A stretch of 64,000 nt of DNA from Tetmemena sp. SeJ-2015 (Eukaryota; Ciliophora; Spirotrichea; Sporadotrichida; Oxytrichidae), in the NCBI GenBank assembly GCA_027382625.1, contig JAJKFJ010022336.1, positions 62,001 through 126,000 of the forward strand. Reading direction: 5' to 3'. Both the position numbers and the translations under genes were made by a program. The notes beneath the pieces are model-generated. The model ran no database searches. It saw only the letters and a program-made list of their open reading frames with translations, and had not been told where the DNA came from. The first letter of the stretch is position 1. Every line of letters begins with the position of its first letter. Below, piece by piece: positions 11,816 to 22,546 of the stretch.

Positions 11816-12073
11816 CTGAAGCATGTTGTGTAATCAAAAAATATTGCGCAATTTCAAAAATACCCAGTTTAAATTTATTTTCAATATCAAAAAAAATAGC
11901 TAAAAATATAGATTTTATTTTAGATGCAGCTTAGCTTCTAAACTGAATTAGGATTAAAATTTGAGGCCTTAAGATGTTCGATACAGGCTCCATAATTGGA
12001 AGATCAGATTCAGGAGCAAAAATTATTTCTATAAACATATTTTTTCAACTTACTTTTTTTTCATTATAAAATT
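11517..12073 (-). CDS. Probable tail-anchored membrane protein, unknown family
   Basis: A start near 12073 is followed by a likely intron with donor GTAAGTTG, then IIFAPESDLPIMEPVSNIL, a hydrophobic helix-rich middle, KVIGTVNGALVIELITVEEF near 11700-11755 and a C-terminal membrane segment near 11550-11590 (LPLMLAMVSFMFFLGSML) ending in a few polar residues. This pattern fits a tail-anchored or single-pass protein. An in-frame TGA at 11808-11810 interrupts an otherwise smooth frame and is present in both units of the duplication. No TGA stop is found where the protein-like sequence ends, so the 3' end is uncertain. Family unknown. Confidence 0.4.
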
Positions 12074-12080
12074 TTACTGT

Positions 12081-12099
12081 CGAGGAAAGGCCCCCCCCC
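12081..12099. repeat. Solitary element end resembling the terminal repeat at 22.7/23.5 kb
   Basis: CGAGGAAAGG followed by nine C matches the terminus GACGAGGAAGGG plus seven C at 23473-23490. No partner in inverted orientation is visible nearby, so this is a lone end or a junction at which two sequences were joined. Confidence 0.5.
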
Positions 12100-12118
12100 A
12101 GAGATTTTTACAAAAAAG

Positions 12119-12600
12119 ATCTCACTAATTTACCTAATAGAATCTAACATATAATAAAATATATTTTTAAATCAACTAAATGTCTTTTGTAAAAAAAAAT
12201 TATTCTACTCAATGGCTGGAACCTTTTTACTATTGATTTAATTTTTATTAAGGTACATCTATATCCTTAAATTCTACTGTTTAAATTATAATTATAAGAC
12301 TTAGAAATATAAAAATGTAGTTTGTGATTAACATCGACCCTAAGAAAAACATAAATGAAACCATGGCTAGCATTAATGGTAGCTCTGGCAAATATCTACA
12401 CCACTTTACAGGTGGGCATATTCTTAATGAGGGTGAGAGGTATAATCAAGACTTTTTCTCTTAGAATATGAATCGTTCAAATTCTGTCAAGCAGTTATCT
12501 AAATTCAACCACTAAAGCACCATTAACAGTTCCAGTCACTTTAAACATCTTACACTTTATCTTTTGTATGTATGAATTATGAATGCTCCTACTCAAGTTA
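12119..12600. repeat. Direct duplication, unit 2 (degraded)
   Basis: 482 bp, nearly the same as 11354-11815 but with many one- to three-base insertions that break the membrane-protein frame. It begins 20 bp to the right of the poly-C terminus at 12081-12099 and ends at the first codons of the plus-strand gene that starts at 12579. It may be a decayed copy, or a lower-quality read left unmerged beside unit 1. Confidence 0.8.
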
Positions 12601-14850
12601 AAAATAATTCGATGCTAATTAGAAACAGCTCACAGCAGACTTTAGGATTAGCTGCAAGCAACATGCTTTATAGCTCTCCTAGACTTCCCTTTGCAGGTAA
12701 CATCTATGGTGATGGTTCTACACTTTCCCAGTCAGTTGCAAATCTTCTAAATCCTTCTTAAAGCAACAACATCTTTCATAACTAGTACATCAGCGCGCAC
12801 CATTAAATATTGAAGCTCTATATTTTCATAATGACGAACGAGGATAGAAGAATCAAGCTCTTTATCTGCTCTCCCCGCTTGAGCAGAAAGTAGTTCCTGT
12901 GGAGAACATTTTCAAAAAGCAAAAGCAGTTTTTAAGAAGGGAGAACCATATCAATATCTACTCATCCCATCGAAACTATTTGGAATCTTAATAGCTTATT
13001 AATATATACTTATAATTTCATTACAATTAATCCCTCGCAAAGGAAAAAACTCTTAACTTCAGTAAGCATGATTTAGAAAGAATCCAAGTAAAAGCTTAAA
13101 ACTTGCATTGGCTGTCGAGTCATGAAGAAAATCCTGCCGCTCTTAGACCGAAGGAGTTTTACACAAATAAACTCCCAAAGCGATAAAACTCTTAGGATAG
13201 CTAAAAAGAGGAGGAAGTTAATATTTATGAATAGGCTAACTCATCCGCAAGTAGAGCCAGCAAGAATATTTTTAAAGTTATATCTCTTTACTAAAATTAA
13301 GAATCAAGGGCAGTAAAAATAGATAAAGAGAGTCGAGTTCACACTCACAAGCAAATAATAACTATCAAATGTTCTCAGATAAGTCTAAGCCTACACTCAA
13401 TAGTAGACTTCATGATAGTGCCATTAAGTTTTTGAATTCTTTTAATATTATAAACGAAATGAGGGCTAACTAATCTTTCCTTAGCTCTAAGTCAAATCTG
13501 AGAGAGTTCAGATACAACTACAGTATAATTGAGAAGAACATCCTCCGTATTTTTAAATAAAGTTTTCTAGTTACATCTTCTATTAGCAGCAATAAACTCC
13601 AATAACAGTTCAAAACTAGTCAGCTGGAGTTTAACCAATAAACTTGACTATAAACTCGTCCGAAAATTCAGGACTTCCAAGTTTGGCTCTGGGAGTTGGC
13701 GGCTGAGCAAATAAAGTATTCTTGAGTACATGTAAAAGCAGCAACAAGATCAGCCAAAGAATGAGATGAAGGACTATTTGATCAAAGTAAAGTGCATTGA
13801 CGATCAGCAGATTAAGACTATCAAGAAAAGATAAAGCCGCAGATAATCTGCCATGAGATAATTAATGACTTATTTACCACGATTATAACAATTTTAAATT
13901 GATAATAGGACAGAGATTAGTCCTTTGTATCTGAAATACCTCAAGGGGATATTTCTATCAGATAGGATTATGGAGAGGAGGCTGTCTATTACTCTAATCA
14001 AACTTCAGAGAAAAAGAGAGTTGTTCCAAAGCCAAGGATTGAAAGAGTGGTTTCCATGCCAACTCTAAAGCTTAATAGAGAAGGCTAAATCCTCAAAAAG
14101 GTCAAGGCTAACATAGAAAGGATTGAACGGCAGAGAAAGCAGAGTTAGGATGGAGATGATGCAGGAAGCGTAGGCGATGTCAGAGAGCCTGTTCATGGTT
14201 CTCTGCTTTAAGATACAATAATGGAAACTCAAGGCCTCTTAAAAAATGCTATAAATGAGTCAAAGTAAACTTAAAATTCCTAGTCTCAGAATTAAAGTTT
14301 ACATTTTTAGGGCTTAAAAGCAAGAGAAAGATATGGAGAGGCGCTATTTCTGATGAATGTTATCTAAAATAACGTCATTCATGATTAGAAAAAGCTCGAA
14401 CTAGAATAAGAATAAGCTAAATTGAAAGCATAGCAGTCTTAGTAAAATTTACTGTCACCTTCTTAAAGATAGAGGATCACAGAATCTCAGTAAAACTTTT
14501 AAATTAATCAGGAAAAGTAGCAAGCAAAGGCGAAATCATTCTAAAGTGAAATGAAGCGTGTGTATGATGGCTATAGGAAAGATGCTCTTGATGATGTCAA
14601 AAAGATTAAAAACGATATGCTACTTCAAGCGTTCAAAAAGAAAATAGAGAAGGACCGAGTTTCGAATATTAATAAACTTATACTCAATTAGTTTTAAATG
14701 GAGGGTAAGGTGCTCTAGACTAATCAAGAGGTAAAATTAAAGATGCTGGTGGAGTATCTGCAAGCAGATTAGGGAATAAAAATGTGTCAGAAAACTTTGA
14801 AAATCTTCTGAATATCTCACATGTGCAAGAAAACGGGAAAGTAGCGATAA
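12579..14850 (+). CDS. Gln-rich coiled-coil protein (possibly the 5' part of a longer gene)
   Basis: ATG 12579 opens a frame rich in Asn, Ser and Gln (MNAPTQVKNNSMLIRNSSQQ). Protein-like stretches then continue in shifting frames: around 13320-13560, and from about 13920 to 14817 in one frame of about 290 codons with many TAG/TAA Gln codons. That part is charged and helical (IERIERQRKQSQDGDD; later KKIKNDMLLQAFKKKIEKD), as expected of a coiled coil. TGA codons at the frame changes indicate IESs or base errors. No catalytic domain is visible. The next region encodes an ankyrin repeat on the same strand, and I cannot exclude that 12.6-18.9 kb is one gene. Confidence 0.45.
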
Positions 14851-16640
14851 ATACAGGGACTTATTTCATGTTTGAAGACACGCCCTCTCGAATTAACCTT
14901 GTCAAAAGAGCAAATCAGCGATAGAATGAACTAGAATAGATTCCAGAGGGAGTCATTATGAAAGAATATTTTGTAGTCTGAAAATGAATGCTTTAGATTT
15001 TATTAGAATCTATCTTAAATCCACCTCAAAAGAGATAAATCCATTTGCTATCAGAGGAGAAATAGACCGATGTTTAACTTGAATAAGTAGGAGAGTACCA
15101 CAAGCTTAACAACCAGCAGTTAACAGGATAATCCAAAGCTCAAGGAAGAGGAGGCTACTCTGTTACTATTAAGGAAGATGAAAAATATGCTCTCAGTGTG
15201 AACATTCCTCCAAGTTTGCAGCAAACTTAGAGCAATCTTGGAAACTAATCAATAATTGTATTACTTTAAATCAACCTTATTGAGACAGCATTCTTCATCT
15301 TAAATGATACTCTCGAGACATCCAAAGACGCAGGCTTAAAAAATTTAGGAGTTTCTAGCTGAAACTTAAATGAAGATCGAGCGATTGCCTTCTAAAGTAT
15401 TATAATTTTTATGGAGCATTTGAAGAAAGAAAACAAGGAGATGTAGAAAATGAGTGATGTTCAAAGAGAGGGAGATCATTAATATCAGGAATAGGAAAAC
15501 GAGAGATAGAGACTCTCTAGAAAAGTTTTTGAACTTGTAAAGAACAATGAAACTTAGGATCTTCATAGATTTGTAAATAATTCAATTAATCTCTAATTTT
15601 AATTTCTAAAGGCACATGGTAGCTCTTACTCGAGTGTTATTGATAAAGTAAATTATCTCTCTAATCATAAATTTTCATATAGCTTGGTGAAACTCCCTTG
15701 CATTGGGCAGTAAAAAGGGGCTACTCAGAATGTACAGAGATACTCTTAAATTTCGGTGGGGACCCTCATCATGAAGATTTTGTAACTCCTACTTTCAATT
15801 TGTTCATATAGCTATTTAGTTCAAGCGGAAGCCTTCTGACTTTTCAGAAAAGATGAAGATCTTAGAAATTGAGAAACTTTTGAAACTTTACGACGAAGGG
15901 AAGTATGAGCCATCGCATGGCAAATTCGAAGCGAGGGAACTCATTCTGAAGGAACCTTCGAAAAAGAAAAAGCAAGAACCAATTGCTGACCATTCACAAT
16001 TAGCAGCAAACAAGAAACAAATCAGCCTCATTTAATTTTGATTTCTTTCTTTCTTTAGACTCTAGATTTCTTTTTTTAATTCTGAGTATGAGGAAATTAC
16101 TTTTTCTTACTTCAAGTACAAGGTAGGCAAATTAAATTTGCCCGGAAGGCAAGTTGCGAATAAGACAAAGCAAAATTTGGACAAGTATGAGGCCATAAAA
16201 TAGTTGGTTCAAGAAAAAATTGAGCAGCACACTCAAGCCGCTTAGCCTGTAATTCAACCTCCTAAACTCTGTTTTTACGGGAAAGAAAATAGTGTATGCT
16301 CAAAATAAAAAGAAGAATAGATTGGCTGAGAGTATAAAATTTGTGAATTTTAATTGCGAGTACTGACTCGTTTGGTGACGATTCCTAATCTGAGGGTGAT
16401 GCACACGGTGAGCAATAAAGAATCGCACTTGCAAGGACCCCCTCTCAGGCAGATGATCTCTAGCTGTAGGAATTAAAGAGACAAATGGCTATGCTTTCAC
16501 TTAAGAATAGGCAGTTTTATAAGTAGGCAAATATGGACCTTCATAAATCTATGTTTTCTAATTTTGCATTAGGATTAATTTAATTTGGTTTAATGCTTAG
16601 AAGGAAAGATTAAAAGACTTGAATAAGGAGCTAGTGCGCC
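14851..16640 (+). CDS. Ankyrin-repeat protein, spliced
   Basis: One clear ankyrin repeat: GETPLHWAVKRGYSE followed by CTEILLNFGGDP (about 15680-15770). Upstream, an exon ending in QDLHRF is joined by a GT-AG intron of about 45 bp (GTAAATAATT to TTCTAAAG, ending just before 15611) to AHGSSYSSVIDK, and a second intron (GTAAATTATC to ATATAG) leads into the repeat. Later exons encode a Lys-rich stretch (LKEPSKKKKQEPIAD, near 15940), PGRQVANKTKQNLDKYE near 16140-16180 and a Gln-rich helix (LQLQELKRQMAMLSLKNRQF, near 16460-16510). A single ankyrin repeat is unusually few; others may be broken by IESs. Function unknown; ankyrin repeats bind partner proteins. Confidence 0.5.
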
Positions 16641-18890
16641 AAGATAAAGTTCATCTGAAGGAGTAAATTCAAACTATCAAGAAAGTGCAAAGCATCTGCA
16701 ATACCAGCAAAAGAAACAGGACTTACTCGCCTACATGTAGTCAACCAATAAAGACATATGATCATATATTATTGAGAATTATTGCTATTTAAAGAGTCTA
16801 GTTTCAATTTAGACTATGATGAAAGCGGCAGAGCAAAGACATCTGAAAGAGAGAATAATAAAGAAGTGAAGGGTAACATATAGGTAAGAGAAAACATGAA
16901 AAGAGTATTTGAAGAAGCAAAGGATCTACTTGATAAACAGCTTATAATTCTAATTAAAAAGGTTAAAAATAATATTTGAACAAATTCCCCATTATTGTAA
17001 AGAGGAGAAGAAGTTAAAAATGCTGCAGAAGAAAATGGATGCAACCTTAAAAGAAAACACTCAGCATTATTAAAGACCATAATCTGCAGCTGCAGTTCTT
17101 CCTAAATCTTAAAGCATACTTTTCAAAAATCCTTGGCAATCCTAAAATTAGCAAGCTAACTCAAATAATGAGTAAGCAAGACAGTAAAACTCTTAAGTGA
17201 AAGGGATTGCTTTGATGAATTCGAATCATTCAACAACTCCCTCTTCCCCAACTTGCTAATCACCTGACTTAAGAAGATCTCTAGCTCAAAAAAAGAGTTA
17301 GTAAAACTTAATAGAGGCAAAAAAGCAAGACTTCTTATATTCCCTCTAGGCTAAGAAAATGAGGAAAGCTTAAAAGACTCTTTAGCAGGTCATGATAATG
17401 ACTGGTGATTTAATTGAACTAGAAAAGGCGAAGGAGCATGACTATGAAAAATATGCAAATTAAACTTATTCAAAAGATGAAGTCATCAGAAGTACTCCTT
17501 GCATGGCTCTTCATGAGATGCTAATTATATCATAGTTTATTCGTTATTATAAAACATGAATATTAGAGATTAAGAGACCATTGACAGGGAAAAATGTAAG
17601 AACTAGGACTAATAGGCTTTTGAACTTTACTTCGTAAGCAGCAATTGCCCAAAATTCAAATAAAATGGCAGAGCTATCAGCTGCTGGATAACATACAATT
17701 GAGAGCGCCCAATAAGTGATAGAATTAGCAAAGCCAAAGTATGACAAGATAAGGTTTGCAAGTGCCAAAGGTAGATATGATTCCATCTCTCAGCAGCTAA
17801 TTTAAAAGCAAGGAGAGAAAGTTTAATAAACAAGATTTATTATCTTCGCTATCAAAATTTATAAAGCATAGAATATAGAAGACTCAAAGAGCAGAAATAG
17901 TGGAATGTATGTTTCTGTTTCAATGAAAAAGACACTTTCATAGCAAATTAGAGAATCTTTGCTAGTATCCCCAAAGAAAATGTTCAAAGAACAATAACAG
18001 AAACTTTTTGAAATTACTTAAAATAATTGCATTCGTTTTTAACTCGTCTCAAACGTGCAAGATGAAAAAATCATTATGAACATGCAAGCTCTTATATAAG
18101 AGAAAGAGTATTTTATCTTAAACTTTTTAAAAGCTGACACCACGTTGAATGTGTAAAACTATAGCAGGCCTTAAACAGCACGAATAGAATCTTTTCTTCA
18201 CACATCTAGAGTATTTAATGCATCAGCTTTAAACAATCAAAACTCCTTGCCACTAAGGAGATAGTCGAGTAGGGGAAACTTTGTTAACGTACCTTTGCTG
18301 AGCTCTTTTAATATTTTAAACAAGCGACTATCTGTCTACTGCAAATGTGATTCATGCAAATAAGCAAGTCATTTAAAGTATAAAGAAGGATGCACAAATG
18401 GTAGACTCTGGAACTGGAATTGATTTGAAAATTAGTCAAAGCAAGAACAGAGTTATGATTATAGAGAACAAAAGTTAGATAAAATAAAATTAACCAATCT
18501 CTCTAAGAACTTCTGTGGAAGTTATGGACATCTAAAAAGGAATAGAAAACTTTATTCTTCCAGTTATCATTTCTATATAACCTGAAGGACTAAAGTTAGT
18601 TCAAGTCAAGAGCAAGTACTGCAATGACAGCGCACCCTCGCTTATCAAATACTAAAGTTTCAAGGAATCAAAATCATTTGATCACTTAGTTTAAAACACT
18701 TGGCTCAACTACCCATAAATATGATGAAGAATATGACACGAGGTATCTTGATCCTCGATTTTAATCCTATATTGATTGAATATAATCAAAGAGTTAGTCT
18801 TTCATTTACTGAAGAACTATCTGTAGTCCATGCTATTCTAGCGTTCTTGATGTTTCTCTCTATATTCCTCCCGAAATCGCCCAGTTTTGA
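16641..18890 (+). CDS. Unknown Gln/Ser-rich protein with an IES (3' part of the ankyrin locus or a separate gene)
   Basis: One frame runs open from about 17010 to the first pointer at 17515 (KKLKMLQKKMDATLKENTQH, later TGDLIELEKAKEHDYEKYA). Removing the 51-bp IES at 17520-17570 continues it in frame into HEIKRPLTGKNVRTRTNRLL, TIESAQQVIELAKPKYDKI and on to about 18310. A further frame, IDLKISQSKNRVMIIENKS, covers 18430-18720, and YDEEYDTRYLDPRF follows near 18750. The sequence then enters the unreliable homopolymer block. No domain is recognised. It is mostly charged and helical, without membrane segments. Confidence 0.45.
17520..17570 (+). other. IES, pointer GAGAT
   Basis: GAGAT occurs at 17515-17519 and 17566-17570. 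The 51 bp between, counting one pointer copy, is AT-rich and puts a TGA in frame. Deleting it turns a frame that stops into CMALHEIKRPLTGKNV, open on both sides. No GT-AG ends at the junction, so it is not a spliceosomal intron. Confidence 0.75.
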
Positions 18891-21800
18891 AAAAATCTGC
18901 CCTTCAAATTATAACTTTTTTAAAGGGTTCCTAGGGGCTTTTTTTTCTTTTTTTCCCCTTCCCCGACAAAAAAAGAATAAAAATTCCCCAAATTTTTCGT
19001 TTCTTCCCAAAATTTAAAAAAGGGAAACCATTTTTTTTTTTTGGTTTAATAACAAACTTAAAATTAATCTTCGCAAGAAAATCAATTTTTTTCTTACTGT
19101 TTTTCCTTCTTTTTTTGGGTGTATTTCTTCTATTTTCCCCCTTTTAGGCAAAAATCCAATCTCATCGAAAACATATTTTTGTTATGGCCCCAGCATCTCC
19201 CATGTATTTTTTTTAAGAAAATTGTTTCAATTTTTTCCCCCGTATCACCCCTTTTTTTATAGAAATTTTTTTGTGGGGGAAAAAATCTTTTTAAATTTTT
19301 TTTTTAAAATCCCCCAAATAAAAAAACAGTTTTAAAAGAAATTTGGCCTTCTTTTTTTTTTTTCCCCTTTTTTTTTCCATACATGGTTTTTTCCCAAATT
19401 CTTTAGAGTTTTTCTCCCCGCTTAAGATCATGCCCCCGGGGTTCCTTTTTCAGTAAATTTTTATAAAAAAGCCTTAAATTTCCCAACCCTTTGGGGGCCA
19501 AAATGAGCTCATTATCTTCCCCCCAAAACCCTTTTTGCGAGTTCTTTTTTCCCCTAAAAAAGGGGGTTTTGGGTTTTTTTTCCCCTTTCCCGGTTTTTTT
19601 TGGGTAGTTTTTTTTTTAAGCATTTTTAAAGGCCCTTTGGGGCAGCCCCCTTTTTTTTTAAGGGTTTTGGTTTTGTTTTTTTTTTCCCCTTTTGTGATAG
19701 CCCCTTTTCCTCTTATAAAAAGTATGATCAAAAACGAAAAATTGCGAAAATTTTAGAAAAAGCGAAATACGGGGAAGGGGAAAAACTTCCCTTAAAATTT
19801 TTTTTTCACTGATTTGGGGTCCTATTTATTTAGTAAGATGTAGTAGTAGTTTTGAATTTAAAAAAATGGAAGTAAGTATTGGAAAAAAAAAAGGTATTAA
19901 GAATAGGGGGGTTTTAAAAAAAAGGGGAAATTGTAGGAAAAGTTGAGTTTTTGATTTATAGTGTAAGTTATTAAAGGGTAAAAGAAGTATTAATTTATTT
20001 TTTTGTTTAAAAGAAAGTTTTAATTTATTATATAATTATATTATAAAAATTTTAAAAAAAGTTAGTATAGAAAGTAGAAAGTTTTTTTTAAAAGAAAGTA
20101 GTAGTAAAAGGGTAAGTTAAAATTTAGTTAGAAAGTATTTAAAGTATTTAAGAAAAGTAGTGGGAAAGAAAAGAAAATTTAGTGGTTTTAGTAGTAGAAA
20201 ATTTTAGTAGGAAAAGTTTAGTTTTTGAAGTTTTAAAAATTTTTATTAAGGTGGAAAGTTTTAAAGTTAGTATATTTAGTTTAGTAAAAAAGTAGGGAAA
20301 TTTGGGGTAAGTTAGTATGTAGTTTTTAAAGTTAGTGGGTAAAGTATTTAAAAAAATTTTTTAAAGAAGAAAGTGTTAGAAATTAGTAGAAATTTAAGTT
20401 TTTATTTAGTTAGTAAAGGGGAAAAATTTTATTAAGTAGTAGTTTTTTTTAAAAAAGTAGTGAAGGTATTTTAAAAAGGTAAAAAGGTGAGTAGTGTAAG
20501 AAAGTAGTTTTTAGTTTTTTGGAAAGGTTAGTGGGACCCCTTTATAAAATTTTTTTTTTAAGAACCCAATTAAAAACCCGAATTTTTTTTTAAAATTTTC
20601 CCCCAGCCCCGTTTTCCAAGGGTTTTTTAAAATTTTTAAATTGATCACTTTTTTTTAAAATTTAAACCACCCTCGATTTTAGAAAAATATTTAATTTTCC
20701 CAAATTTAAATAAAAAAATTGTTTTAAATTTTTTCCCCCAAAAAAAATGGATTTTTAAAATTTCCCCCTTTTGGGGTTTTCCCTTTGTTTGCCCCGAAAT
20801 TTCCTAAACGGCCTTTCACCCCTTTTTCCAAGGGAAAAATTTTTTCTTTTTCCCGGGCAACCACCCAATTTACGCCCCGATAAAATACCCCCCTTTTTAA
20901 AGTTTTTTTGGGTTTTCCCATAAAATTTTGAGAAAAAGGGTGGCTTTTTTAATTTCTTTGGGTGGGGGGTTTTTTCCCTCCCCCAACGGGCTTTTTTTTT
21001 ATTCCCCTTTGGGTTTAAAACCTTTTGGGTTTTTGGGGTTTGGGTTTTTTTAAATTTAAGAGGGCTTTAGCTTTTTGTTTTTCCAAAAAGTTTTCCATTA
21101 ATTAGGTTTAAAAAGGGCCTCCCCAACCCCTTCCCCCTTCCCTCCTTTTTTCCCTTTTACTTAAAAAAAAAAGCAAAATTCTAATTTCCGACTCTTTTTC
21201 CCTTTAAAATTTTTTTTTATAGCTTTTTTTAAAATCTACCTAGTTTATATAAAATTTTTCGGGTCCCTGGGGTTTGGAAAAAATTTTTTTATCTCCCTTT
21301 AGAACCCTTCCCCTTTTTTTCCCTTCATAACTTCTTAAAATAGGGGGATATTCCCGACTTAAAATTTAATTGGTCCCCTTTTTGGTCCCTTCCCTTTTTC
21401 CCCCGCATAAATTTTTTCCTATTTTAAATCCCCTTTTTTTAATTTTCAAAATGCAAAAAATTTTTTAATTTTTGAAAAAATTAAATCTAAAACTTGTATA
21501 AAAGTTTTTTTTTTGGCCCTCTTAAATTTTAAAAATTTTTGTTTTTTTCCTTTTTTTTTCCCCCCGGGGTGCCAGGGGTTTTTTTTAGTTTTTTTTAAAT
21601 TTTCAAAAAAGTTTCCCCCCTCACTTAAAACCCTAAAACACCCTTAAAAACTTTATTTCCCCGGTGGGAAGAAAATCTTTAAATTTTTACAGCAAAAAGG
21701 TTTTCCTTCCTTTTTTTGGGAAAATTGGTTTTTTAAGAAAGCCCCCAATTTGGGATTTTGGGAAATCCAAAACTTAACACCCCCTTTTAACTTTTTTCAG

Positions 21801-22520
21801 TTTCATAATTTAAAAAACTTATAAAAAAGGGCATTTTTATTTAAAAAGGGAAAATCTTTTTATTATTCTCGCCCTTGGGGGCCCCTTTAAAAGTTTTTTT
21901 AATCTTTTTTTTGGAGAAAATTAAAACCAGACTTTTAAGACCCTTTTTTTGGGGGGGGGTTTGGGTTTTTTTTAAATCCCCTTTTTCCCCAAACCCCACC
22001 CAATTTTTTCCCCTTTTGCCTTTTAATTTTTTTTGGGCTAGAAAAGGAAGACCCTTAAAAATTACGGGGGGTTTTGGCTTTTTCCCCACTTAAAATTTTA
22101 TTTAAAATGGCACCCTTTGTCTTTTATTCCCCCCCTCCCCCCCTCTAGCATTAAACCCCCTCTCCTTTTTAAAATTAAAAACTAAAAATATGTTTTTCCC
22201 CTTTCATCTTTTAAACCCTTAAAAAGTTTTTTTAAAACCTCTTTTTTTTTGGAAAAACACTGGGCCTTTTTTGGGAAATTTTTGAATTTCTTTTTCCCCG
22301 AAAGCCCCCAAATACGGTTTTTCTATTTTCCTAATAAAATTTCTTCTTTTTTCCCTTGGGGAAATAAAATTAAAGGGGCCCCTCCCGGAAATTTGGGGAA
22401 GGAAAAAAAAAAAATTTTTTTCCAAAATTATTTTGCAAAACAAAATTAATTCCTTTTTCAAAATTTATATTTTTTAATTTAAAATTCAAAAAAATTAAAA
22501 AATTTAAGAACAAATAAACC
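18891..22520. other. Homopolymer-stretched block, no credible genes
   Basis: About 3.6 kb made largely of runs of three to nine identical bases (TTTT, CCCC, AAAA, GGGG), quite unlike the flanks. Reading frames here encode almost only Phe, Lys, Gly and Pro on both strands, as any stretched sequence would. No conserved motif can be read. It starts inside a coding region and ends about 30 bp before the stop codon of the minus-strand gene at 22547. I regard it as poorly called or uncorrected sequence. Confidence 0.8.
19823..20536. other. 714-base stretch with no cytosine on the plus strand
   Basis: Between C at 19822 and C at 20537 only A, G and T occur, with many AGT and GTAG words. Both edges pass directly into C-containing stretched homopolymers. 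The look is that of C-to-T converted or base-collapsed sequence. No gene is readable. Confidence 0.9.
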
Positions 22521-22546
22521 ATATTCATATTGAGAGCTATGACTAT

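Noticed and set aside
20940..21060. Telomere repeats (GGGGTTTT) within the noisy block
   Set aside because: G and T runs alternate irregularly, with no 8-bp period, as expected of stretched homopolymers.
19474..22461. Several 65-85 codon open frames on both strands in the homopolymer block
   Set aside because: They encode almost only Phe, Lys, Gly and Pro and mirror each other on the two strands, as any stretched homopolymer sequence does.
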